7,923 bases of DNA, taken from contig CBDUZW010000121.1 in the NCBI GenBank assembly GCA_965371805.1, positions 1 to 7,923 on the forward strand, given 5' to 3'. The translations under genes were made by a program, and so were the position numbers. This document shows, piece by piece, positions 1 to 6,537 of the stretch. The notes below the pieces were generated by a model. That model was not told the DNA's origin and did not search any database. It was given only the letters and a program-made list of their open reading frames with translations. This stretch comes from JAOZTV01 sp965371805 (GTDB lineage Bacteria; Acidobacteriota; Aminicenantia; UBA2199). Numbering within the stretch: position 1 is the first letter of the stretch; the number at the start of each line of letters is the position of its first letter.

Positions 1-102
1 ATATTTTACTACATTTGGTCAGCTTTTACTTCAAGTTTTTATAGGACAGTAATGTTTATCTTTAAAAAATAACAGTAAATTTGAGTTTTATTCATAAATT
101 GT

Positions 103-131
103 TTGACATTTAACGTAAAATTTCTTACTAT
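103..131 (+). promoter_or_regulatory. sigma70-like promoter of the symporter operon
   Basis: A perfect -35 box TTGACA (103-108) is followed after 17 bases by TACTAT (126-131), which matches 4 of 6 positions of the -10 consensus. Transcription would start near 138-140, giving a leader of about 50 bases before the small-subunit gene. The surroundings are very AT-rich, so the -10 choice is less certain than the -35. Sequence 1-102 upstream shows no gene I can support and no clear end of an upstream gene. Confidence 0.6.
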
Positions 132-171
132 ATTAAATATTTTTAATAAACAATATTCTAATAAATTGTTT
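131..171 (+). repeat. two short AT-rich dyads in the leader
   Basis: Two perfect 7-bp inverted repeats lie between the promoter and the ribosome binding site. TATTAAA (131-137) pairs with TTTAATA (142-148) across a 4-base loop. AAACAAT (148-154) pairs with ATTGTTT (165-171) across a 10-base loop. The first straddles the predicted transcription start. They could be operator half-sites or weak mRNA hairpins, but in DNA this AT-rich short dyads also arise by chance. Confidence 0.25.
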
Positions 172-181
172 TAAAAAAAAA

Positions 182-187
182 AGGAGG
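182..187 (+). promoter_or_regulatory. ribosome binding site for the small-subunit gene
   Basis: AGGAGG directly follows a run of A and is an excellent Shine-Dalgarno sequence. It lies 4 bases before GTG (192-194) and 2 bases before an overlapping ATG (190-192). The ATG frame stops after eight codons, so GTG is the start it most likely serves. The next in-frame ATG, at 213, lies too far away to use this site. Confidence 0.75.
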
Positions 188-191
188 AAAT

Positions 192-959
192 GTGGAAGAA
201 AAAGATTATAGGATGAGTTTTTTTAAGCCTACAACTGCTTTTTCAAGAACTAACAGAAATCTGGTTTTAACCCTTGTTATAATTTGGGCTATTGCAATTT
301 TTGGATTTCAGATTCTTTTAAGAGTAGTAGAAAAACCAACGCCGGAACCGGCATTGGCAGTGTTCGAGAAAGCTTGGAGCAACATTGAAAAAGGTAGCCC
401 GACATTGGATGATAAAACAAATTTTGCCAGCTCAGTGTTAGCAGTTCTTGGGAAATCAACAATTCTTTCAGCCCCGGAAAAAAGAAATGTTTTAACAAAT
501 GCATTGAATTGGGTTGTATATGATTTAACTCCTGAAGATCAAAGAGACGGGTTGTTGACAACAATTTCTGATTTTTCTAAAATAAAAGAAAAACTATCTT
601 CTCTCAAAGATGAAACATATATAAATGGAAAAAAAAATATAATATCTAGAGTAGCACCTGTACTCAATCTAAAAGAGTATAGTTTAAGAGCTAAACTTCT
701 CCCTTTTGTTTTGAAAGCTGATGAGATGAAAGAATTCACAAAAGTTAATAAAGAAAAAATTTCAGATGTGATGAAATTGTATTTAATTCACAATAGATCT
801 TTTCTTACAGATACAGAATTTCTTGGATTTCCATTTCATTACTTCTATACTGCAATATTTCTGTTGATATTATTTGTTGTACTGTGTTGGGTATATGCTT
901 TTATCATTGATAGGTTACATACAAAAATGGGAACCTTTGATAAAAAACCTGTTGAATAA
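192..959 (+). CDS. DUF4212-type small subunit of a sodium:solute symporter, with large insert
   Basis: Probable small inner-membrane partner of the symporter encoded next to it. Residues 20-45 (positively charged flank, then a helix with NLVLTLVIIWA and FGFQILL) and residues 211-246 (GFPFHYFY, a helix ending WVYAF, then RLHTKMG) match the two halves of the DUF4212/TIGR03647 family. That family is normally a hairpin of roughly 80-100 residues with only a short turn. Here about 165 residues (46-210) lie between the helices: hydrophilic, charged and probably helical. Basic residues before helix 1 and after helix 2 suggest both ends are cytoplasmic and the insert is extracytoplasmic. It starts at GTG after a strong Shine-Dalgarno; ATG at 213 is the alternative. 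The symporter gene begins 12 bases after its stop, so the two are almost surely co-transcribed. Family assignment is by eye from conserved flanks. The role of the insert is unknown. Confidence 0.8.
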   Translation: MEEKDYRMSFFKPTTAFSRTNRNLVLTLVIIWAIAIFGFQILLRVVEKPTPEPALAVFEKAWSNIEKGSPTLDDKTNFASSVLAVLGKSTILSAPEKRNVLTNALNWVVYDLTPEDQRDGLLTTISDFSKIKEKLSSLKDETYINGKKNIISRVAPVLNLKEYSLRAKLLPFVLKADEMKEFTKVNKEKISDVMKLYLIHNRSFLTDTEFLGFPFHYFYTAIFLLILFVVLCWVYAFIIDRLHTKMGTFDKKPVE

Positions 960-971
960 GTGGAGAAATAA

Positions 972-2651
972 ATGAAAAAATATATATTTTTGATATTATT
1001 ATTTGTTACGGCATTTCTAAATGCTGGTAATGCTATGAAATTAGAAGGCGGTTTTAAGGTTGGGCCTGCGATTATACTAATTTCAATATTAATTCTTTTT
1101 ATTGCAGTTGGAATATTTTTCAGAGCAAAAAATACAACTGATTTTTATGCTGCAGGCAGAGGGATTTCAAGAATTGGATCTGGAATGGCCATTGCATCTA
1201 ACTGGATGTCTGCAGCTTCATTTCTTGGAATGGCTGCTTTAATGTATGGTTATGGTTACCATGGTTTGGCATTTGTTGTAGGATGGACTGGAGGATATGT
1301 TCTCTTATTGATTCTTATGGCTGGTCAGATAAGAAAATATGGAAAATACACAGCTCCTGATTTCATTGGAGACAGATATTATTCGACTACATTGAGAGCT
1401 ATTTCTGCAATTATTGCAATACTGATCTCAGTTGCATACTGCGTTGGTCAGTTCGGCGGGATTGGCTTAATGTTTAAATGGGTTATGGGAATTGACTATA
1501 TATGGGCAGTTATTATTGGAAGTTCTGTTGTTCTTACATATACTCTTATTTCTGGTATGCTCGGTGTTACAAAAAACATGCAGATTCAATATGTTATTAT
1601 TATTACATCATTTTTAATCCCGTTGTTTATATTAACTTTTAAATTTGATTATTTCTGGATTGTTCCGGATATAGGATATGGTGCAGTGGTTACTGATATT
1701 GTTAAGGGGATTCCGGTTCCTGAAACATCCTCTCTGGTAAATTCAATAGGTAATAGTTTTGCTATACTTCCAAGTCCGGAGTATGCGATGCCTTGGGATC
1801 CGTCAACAGGAAAAACTTTTTTTCAGTGGATTGCCATCGCTTTTTCTTTAATGATCGGTACTGCTGGTCTTCCTCATGTTATTCAACGATTTTACGTTGT
1901 TCCTAAGGCAAGAGATGCAAGATGGTCTGTAGTATGGGGATTATTCTTTATTTCTATCCTATACTGGAGTGCTCCTGTTTTTTCAGCTTTTGGAAAGATA
2001 TTGTCTGCATCACCCGAAGTAGGACATTTAGCTAAGGATGCAATTGTTGTATACACAGCTCAATTAGGTAATATTCATCCATTAATTGTCGGGCTGCTTG
2101 CAGCCGGGGGTGTTTCCGCTGCATTTTCAACTGTATCAGGATTATTAGTAGCAGGTTCTTCAGCATTTTCACATGATCTTTACTTTAAGGTCATTAATCC
2201 GAAAGCATCTCCTAAAACTCAACTGATGATGGCAAGATTGGCAACTGTTTTAATGGCAATAATCGTTATGTTCCTCGCAATGTTAAAATTAGCCTTAATA
2301 GCTCAACTTGTTGCTCTGGCATTTTCACTTGCCGGTGTTACAATATTTCCATTATTTTTACTTGGAATATGGTGGAGTGGATCAAATAAAAAAGGTGCGA
2401 TGGCAGGGTTAGCAACTGGTTTACTTGTTACTATAATTTCATTGACTTATTTTATCGCTAGTAAGTCTGGATTTACATTACCATATCAGGATTTCGTTTC
2501 TTACTGGCTGGGCGCATGGTATTTCGCATGGATCGGTGCTCCACTGGCAATACTGGTAAATATTATTGTGTCTAATCTCACTGAGGAAACACCATATGAA
2601 ATAAGAAAATTCCTGGTCGAAAAAGTTCATTCAAGTACGACTACATCTTAG
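972..2651 (+). CDS. Sodium:solute symporter, ActP-like (SSS family, VC_2705 type)
   Basis: Polytopic inner-membrane Na+-coupled transporter of 559 residues, about the length of E. coli ActP (acetate/glycolate permease). Residues 1-21 look like a cleavable signal peptide (KK, hydrophobic core, ending NAGNA), as in ActP. Residues 55-90 hold TTDFYAAGR and NWMSAASFLGMAAL, the usual first core helix. Residues 299-311 (GLPHVIQRFYVVP) are the signature typical of the ActP/VC_2705 branch. Residues 379-404 (GGVSAAFST to SSAFSHDLY) form the helix carrying the Ser-Thr pair (386-387) that contributes to the Na2 site in this superfamily. A Shine-Dalgarno GGAG (962-965) precedes ATG. The gene follows the DUF4212 subunit, the arrangement known for this branch, and is closed by a terminator. 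A small monocarboxylate such as acetate is a reasonable guess, but substrate cannot be read from the sequence, so I withhold actP. Confidence 0.93.
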   Translation: MKKYIFLILLFVTAFLNAGNAMKLEGGFKVGPAIILISILILFIAVGIFFRAKNTTDFYAAGRGISRIGSGMAIASNWMSAASFLGMAALMYGYGYHGLAFVVGWTGGYVLLLILMAGQIRKYGKYTAPDFIGDRYYSTTLRAISAIIAILISVAYCVGQFGGIGLMFKWVMGIDYIWAVIIGSSVVLTYTLISGMLGVTKNMQIQYVIIITSFLIPLFILTFKFDYFWIVPDIGYGAVVTDIVKGIPVPETSSLVNSIGNSFAILPSPEYAMPWDPSTGKTFFQWIAIAFSLMIGTAGLPHVIQRFYVVPKARDARWSVVWGLFFISILYWSAPVFSAFGKILSASPEVGHLAKDAIVVYTAQLGNIHPLIVGLLAAGGVSAAFSTVSGLLVAGSSAFSHDLYFKVINPKASPKTQLMMARLATVLMAIIVMFLAMLKLALIAQLVALAFSLAGVTIFPLFLLGIWWSGSNKKGAMAGLATGLLVTIISLTYFIASKSGFTLPYQDFVSYWLGAWYFAWIGAPLAILVNIIVSNLTEETPYEIRKFLVEKVHSSTTTS

Positions 2652-2667
2652 AAAATAAATATATCAG

Positions 2668-2697
2668 AAGTCAGATCTGTTTACAGATCTGGCTTTT
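2668..2697 (+). terminator. intrinsic terminator after the symporter operon
   Basis: An inverted repeat starting 16 bases after the symporter stop forms a 12-bp stem with one G-T wobble, centred on CAGATCTG, around a TTTA loop (2680-2683). The descending arm ends in GGC and runs into TTTT (2694-2697). This is a good Rho-independent terminator and separates the transport operon from the TPR gene, although the short T-tract may allow some read-through. Confidence 0.85.
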
Positions 2698-2715
2698 GAA
2701 TTAGGACTGTTTTTA

Positions 2716-3462
2716 ATGAAAAACATATTCAAATTAAGCCGAAACGCATATAAACTTATTATTACAATGACTATTATATCAGTAACAGCCATCATTGTAG
2801 CAATAATTTATTATGGAAATATCAACAGGGCTGAAGATCCACGCACTCAACATATAAAAGACTTGTATAAAAAATATACTTTATTTGTAATAAAAAATGA
2901 TTTTGACAATGCTTTGATAACATTGGACTCTATGGAGTTGGAATATAAGAAGATTGCTCATTATAGAGAGTCTTTTGAAATTGGAGTTCTATGTACAAAT
3001 AAAGCAGCACTTTATCTGAACTTAGCTTTATATCATTCACCTGAAAAGATTGAGAAGTTAAGCAATCTAATCACTTCAGAAAAATTCTTAAATATGAGTT
3101 TAAGTCATTATAAAAAATGGGAAAGGAAATATAAGAAGCTGACAGACATTGAATTATATAATACTATTTCATTTGATTTTCAGGAAATAAATAAAAATAA
3201 GGAAGTAATTATACAAAAAAGAGTAAAGGATATAAACTTAGCTTTAATTGAAATCAGCAGAAGATCTTCAGTTACATATACAAATTTAGGGATTGTTAAA
3301 AGACATCAAAGAAAATTTGAAGAGGCAATTACTTATTATAAAAAAGCAATTGAGCTTTGGAAAGAAAATTATACTGCAAAAAATAATTTAAGAGTTTTAC
3401 TAGGAAAAGAGCCTCAAAAACGCAGTATTATAGAAAAAATGTTCCCAAAAGAAAGAAAGTAA
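2716..3462 (+). CDS. Membrane-anchored TPR protein of unknown function
   Basis: 248 residues. A basic N-terminus (KLSRNAYK) leads into one hydrophobic helix at about residues 13-33, which looks like an uncleaved anchor leaving the rest outside the cytoplasm. Residues 40-180 are charged and helical, with possible degenerate TPR-like pairs around 46-110. Residues 186-219 form one clear TPR unit (VTYTNLGIVKRHQRKFEEAITYYKKAIEL), with a possible capping helix at 220-230, and the tail is basic. TPRs usually bind other proteins, but no partner or enzyme function can be named. AGGA (2703-2706), 9 bases before ATG, is a modest ribosome binding site. No convincing promoter is visible between the preceding terminator and the start, so expression may depend on read-through or an unrecognised promoter. 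The gene converges with the acylphosphatase frame. Confidence 0.85.
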   Translation: MKNIFKLSRNAYKLIITMTIISVTAIIVAIIYYGNINRAEDPRTQHIKDLYKKYTLFVIKNDFDNALITLDSMELEYKKIAHYRESFEIGVLCTNKAALYLNLALYHSPEKIEKLSNLITSEKFLNMSLSHYKKWERKYKKLTDIELYNTISFDFQEINKNKEVIIQKRVKDINLALIEISRRSSVTYTNLGIVKRHQRKFEEAITYYKKAIELWKENYTAKNNLRVLLGKEPQKRSIIEKMFPKERK

Positions 3463-3473
3463 TTTATTTCTTT
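3452..3473. terminator. weak AT hairpin between convergent genes
   Basis: AAAGAAA (3452-3458) and TTTCTTT (3467-3473) make a perfect 7-bp stem with an 8-base loop that contains the TPR gene's stop codon and almost touches the stop of the leftward operon. Read leftward, it is followed by further T-rich sequence. The stem has only one G-C pair, so as a bidirectional terminator it would be weak; it is the only candidate in the 9-base gap. Confidence 0.3.
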
Positions 3474-3798
3474 ATAAAACAATTTTAAAATCTATAAATA
3501 CAGGAGCAATATCTATAATAGTTATTTCTAATTCTTCTACCCTAGAGTGAACAGAACCTTTATAAAGATAAGCTTCAAATAGAGATAGGGGACCTTCTTC
3601 TGCTTGAGCTAGTAATTTAACTGTTCCATCAACCTGATTTTTTGCCCATCCTTTAATACCAAGTTTTTCTGCAGAATCTTGAGCAAAATACCGATATGCA
3701 ACTCCTTGAACTTTACCTTTAATGACAAATTGTTTTGTGATTATAGTATTATATTGCCTTTTTAAACATTTCCTCAGCTTTATATGAGCTTCTAACAA
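3472..3798 (-). CDS. acyP: Acylphosphatase
   Basis: Small cytoplasmic enzyme that hydrolyses acyl-phosphates such as acetyl phosphate or carbamoyl phosphate (family knowledge). Counted from TTG at 3798, the core FVIKGKVQGVAYRYF (24-38) holds the phosphate loop with the catalytic Arg (R36). GWAKNQVDGTV (50-60) carries the catalytic Asn (N54). KGSVHSRVEELEI (80-92) is the usual C-terminal strand region. The start is unclear. No ATG or GTG lies where the family normally begins. TTG at 3798 has AGGA four bases upstream but overlaps lipA by 50 bases and adds about 20 residues. A non-canonical ATA (3744) or ATC (3741) just after the lipA stop (3749) would give the usual length of about 90. It is the last gene of the leftward operon and probably translationally coupled to lipA. 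Confidence 0.9.
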   Translation of the reverse strand: MLEAHIKLRKCLKRQYNTIITKQFVIKGKVQGVAYRYFAQDSAEKLGIKGWAKNQVDGTVKLLAQAEEGPLSLFEAYLYKGSVHSRVEELEITIIDIAPVFIDFKIVL

Positions 3799-4624
3799 AT
3801 GGTCCTGATTCTATAGCTTTAAATCCTTTTTTTAATCCAATTTCTTTTAATTCACTAAATTCTTCAGGTGTGTAATAATTTTTAACAGCAATGTTGCTTG
3901 ATGTTGGTTGTAGATATTGTCCAATAGTTAACAATTGAACTCCATTTTGCAGTAAGTCATCAAATAATTGAATAAGTTCTTCTTTTGTTTCACCTAAACC
4001 AACCATAATTCCTGATTTTATTGTGAAATTTTGAGTACTTGCATATCTAAGAACACTTAATGATATATCATAATTTTTTGGATCTCTGTTAATATTTGAA
4101 TATAGGGATCTAACTGTCTCAATATTATGATTTAATACATCCGGATTTGCCTGAAGAATAGTGTCAAGATCTTTTGTGTTTCCTTTTAGATCGGGTATTA
4201 ATACTTCAATTAAAAGATCAGGCTTTTCAGTTTTTAATAGTTTAATGATTTCCGAGAAATACTTAGCGCCACCGTCAGGAAGATCATCTCTGGTAACTGA
4301 AGTTATTACTGCATATCGTAATTTCATGATCTCTACCATCTCTAACAGCTTAGAAGGTTCATCTTTATCGAGTGGTGTACATTCTCCATTTGGGACTGAA
4401 CAGAATAAACAATTTCTTGAGCATATATTTCCCATTATGAGAAATGTTGCATTATTATTATTCCAGCATTCACCCATATTGGGGCATTTCGCATCTTGAC
4501 AGATTGTATGGAGATTTTTCTTCTCTAAAGTTTTCTTTAGCTTAAAGAGTTTTGAACCGGATGGCATCTTCATCTTGAGCCATCCGGGTTTTGGCTGCCT
4601 GGTTATTTTTTTTTTTATTGTCAC
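3749..4624 (-). CDS. lipA: Lipoyl synthase
   Basis: Radical SAM enzyme that inserts two sulfurs into the octanoyl chain bound to lipoyl domains (pyruvate and related dehydrogenases, glycine cleavage H protein). All cluster ligands are visible. C42, C47 and C53 (CX4CX5C, in CQDAKCPNMGEC) bind the auxiliary sulfur-donor cluster. C68, C72 and C75 (CX3CX2C, in CSRNCLFC) bind the SAM cluster. The C-terminal RSSY motif (278-281) supplies the serine ligand of the auxiliary cluster. The N-terminal PGWLKMKMPSG is also typical. The length of 291 residues is normal and the enzyme looks intact. GTG at 4624 is the only sensible start, 7 bases after the chaperone stop, but has no clear Shine-Dalgarno, so translation may be coupled. 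Codons 3-7 include a run of 11 A. No lipB or lplA, and no lipoylated enzyme, is in the window. Confidence 0.97.
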   Translation of the reverse strand: MTIKKKITRQPKPGWLKMKMPSGSKLFKLKKTLEKKNLHTICQDAKCPNMGECWNNNNATFLIMGNICSRNCLFCSVPNGECTPLDKDEPSKLLEMVEIMKLRYAVITSVTRDDLPDGGAKYFSEIIKLLKTEKPDLLIEVLIPDLKGNTKDLDTILQANPDVLNHNIETVRSLYSNINRDPKNYDISLSVLRYASTQNFTIKSGIMVGLGETKEELIQLFDDLLQNGVQLLTIGQYLQPTSSNIAVKNYYTPEEFSELKEIGLKKGFKAIESGPFVRSSYKAEEMFKKAI

Positions 4625-4631
4625 TTAAAAA

Positions 4632-6515
4632 CTATTTAGTAGTTTTTTGTTTTAACAGATTTGTAACAAGTTCTGCATTCATCTTTAATTTTTCCTGTTT
4701 TTGATATAAATCAGTTTTAGCAATTAAAAAATTCTGCCAGTATTGATTTGTTTTTAATTTTAATGCACTGGAATAGAATGATGTTCTCTCTTTTTTAAAT
4801 TCGTCATCATTAGTAATTGTTTTTGATTTAAGTTTTATTACAACAGCTGTATTACTGTAAATAATAGGAGCAGAATAAATCCCTGCTTCCAATGAAAAAA
4901 CCATTTTATCAAGTCCTTCTTTTTCAGGGAAATATAAAAGTCTGTTTCCTCTTTTATACCTGAATGTATCAACAAGTAATTTCTGATTCTTAAGGTATTC
5001 TTCTATCTTGACTTTATCTTTTAATAAATTTAACTCTTTTGTTATTGCGGGTGATTTGATTTTCAACAAATCAGCTTTTTTTGTTTTAATAACATCTTTG
5101 TTAACATTATCTTTAACATTCTCAAGTTTTACAATGCCGGCTTTTTGAATTTTCAAGCATTTTACAACTCCAAAATTCTGTTTTGTATCCTGAATTAATT
5201 CGAGAATATCTGATACGCCATTTTCTTTTAAAGTAAAAAGCTTATTAGATAAAGTAGATGATTCATCTATCCCTTGTATAACTTGATCCTTTTTTACAAA
5301 TCCTGTTTCATTAATTATAAAGTCTTCTGATTTTATATCCTCAATTTTAGTATTTTTTTTGAGTTTTTCTATTATAGTAGAAATTTTCTGTTTTGCTATC
5401 GCTTTTATTTTTTCTGGTTCAAGTTTATCTTTTATTATATTTTTAACAAGTGACAGCGGCTTTGTTTTTTCAGCAGATTTTTCTGTAACATGCAGGATTG
5501 AAATACTCTTTCCAGTATAGATAAGATCAGATATCTGGCTTACTTCCATAGTTCTGGCAATTTTTCTTTCTTTTTTTATTAGTTTATCCAGATCATATCC
5601 CCAGTCGCCACCTATTGAACTTTTTTCATCCTGAGAGAATTCTTTGGCCTTTTGTTCAAAGTTTTTTATAGTTAGGTGTTGTTTTATATCGTTGGCAAGG
5701 GTTTCAATATCTTTTCTATTTTTCTTTGTATAGTTTAAAAAAATTCTTGAAACGCGTATTTGTTCTTTTTTTTGAAACTGTGCTTTATTTCTTTCATAGT
5801 ATGTCTCAATCTCCTGGTCACTTACCAGGTTATTTTTTTTTATTTCTTCAAGTTTTATTGAAACTACTAATCCAGTTCTCTTTTCAGGTGCGAAATAATT
5901 GTTTTTATTCTTAGTGTAATATTCTTTTTGTTCTTTATCAGTTACCTGTATTTCATCTTTTATCCATTCTGGAGAAATTTTAATATATTCAATTTCTGCA
6001 AAATCTCTTGCTTTACGGAATTTTTTTGCTAAAGTATCTTCATTGATTACTTGTGCACTATTAACAAAATTGATATATTTTTTTGGTAAGATAAAAAATC
6101 TTTTTAAGAAATTTTCAAATGATTTTATGCTCATTTTGTTTCTTGTTAGGAAATTTCTATATTGATCCATTCCTATAAAAACCCCTTTATATTGAAAAAG
6201 ATCAAATATTTGTGAGTTAAGTTCTTCATCAGAAGCTATCATATTTAATTTTTTTGCTTCATAACTCAGAATTCCATTTTGCTTTAATATTTCCAAAGTT
6301 TGAGGGTTTGTCCATTTAAATAAACTTTGATAATGTTTAAAATCCTGCATTGTTATAGTTTCACCATCTATAGACATCAGATAACTTTTATTGTCTCCAC
6401 CAATGGCATCAGTTCCCATTCCCCATTCAACAAAAATAAATCCAACAAAAGCTAATATTACAAGCCATAATGTCCAAGACAATGTCTTCAAATTACTTCT
6501 CATAGTGCGTAGCAT
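4632..6515 (-). CDS. PpiD/SurA-like membrane-anchored peptidyl-prolyl isomerase or chaperone
   Basis: 627 residues, close to E. coli PpiD (623). The anchor helix at about 14-33 follows MLRTMRSNLK, the usual PpiD-type N-terminus, with the bulk facing the periplasm. Residues 40-190 form a SurA_N-like helical region. Residues 252-347 are a parvulin domain: IRVSRIFL, FEQKAKEFSQDEKSSIGGDWGYD (key part 286-308) and the final strand SILHV. Residues 400-480 look like a second degenerate parvulin-like segment, followed by a PpiD-type C-terminal region. The family helps outer-membrane and secreted proteins fold as they leave Sec. The first active-site His, usual in the 'SHIL' strand, is Arg (R257), so isomerase activity may be absent while chaperoning remains. 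ATG at 6515 is chosen because GGAGG (6523-6527) lies 7 bases upstream; TTG at 6521 is too close to it. The gene starts 22 bases after the kinase and ends 7 bases before lipA. Confidence 0.88.
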   Translation of the reverse strand: MLRTMRSNLKTLSWTLWLVILAFVGFIFVEWGMGTDAIGGDNKSYLMSIDGETITMQDFKHYQSLFKWTNPQTLEILKQNGILSYEAKKLNMIASDEELNSQIFDLFQYKGVFIGMDQYRNFLTRNKMSIKSFENFLKRFFILPKKYINFVNSAQVINEDTLAKKFRKARDFAEIEYIKISPEWIKDEIQVTDKEQKEYYTKNKNNYFAPEKRTGLVVSIKLEEIKKNNLVSDQEIETYYERNKAQFQKKEQIRVSRIFLNYTKKNRKDIETLANDIKQHLTIKNFEQKAKEFSQDEKSSIGGDWGYDLDKLIKKERKIARTMEVSQISDLIYTGKSISILHVTEKSAEKTKPLSLVKNIIKDKLEPEKIKAIAKQKISTIIEKLKKNTKIEDIKSEDFIINETGFVKKDQVIQGIDESSTLSNKLFTLKENGVSDILELIQDTKQNFGVVKCLKIQKAGIVKLENVKDNVNKDVIKTKKADLLKIKSPAITKELNLLKDKVKIEEYLKNQKLLVDTFRYKRGNRLLYFPEKEGLDKMVFSLEAGIYSAPIIYSNTAVVIKLKSKTITNDDEFKKERTSFYSSALKLKTNQYWQNFLIAKTDLYQKQEKLKMNAELVTNLLKQKTTK

Positions 6516-6522
6516 AATCAAT

Positions 6523-6527
6523 CCTCC
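6523..6527 (-). promoter_or_regulatory. ribosome binding site deciding the chaperone start
   Basis: GGAGG on the - strand lies 7 bases before ATG at 6515 and only 1 base before the upstream in-frame TTG at 6521. The spacing makes the ATG the real start. Confidence 0.8.
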
Positions 6528-6537
6528 GTTTCTTTTT

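Noticed and set aside
1..102. Possible tail of an upstream gene or structured RNA at the left edge
   Set aside because: No frame shows a protein-like ending and no stable GC-containing hairpin is visible; it looks like plain AT-rich intergenic sequence.
190..216. ATG at 190 as the start of the first gene
   Set aside because: It is in another frame that stops after eight codons and is only 2 bases from the Shine-Dalgarno; GTG at 192 opens the real frame.
289..739. Two - strand open frames inside the small-subunit gene
   Set aside because: They are antisense shadows with no ribosome binding site and no recognisable motif, while the + strand frame has conserved flanks and a strong Shine-Dalgarno.
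4161..4499. 112-residue open frame on the + strand inside lipA
   Set aside because: It lies antisense to a fully conserved lipA with all cluster ligands, and its translation resembles no known protein.
6516..6521. TTG at 6521 as the start of the PpiD-like gene
   Set aside because: It sits 1 base from the GGAGG site, too close for initiation; ATG at 6515 has ideal spacing and gives the usual MLRTMR beginning.
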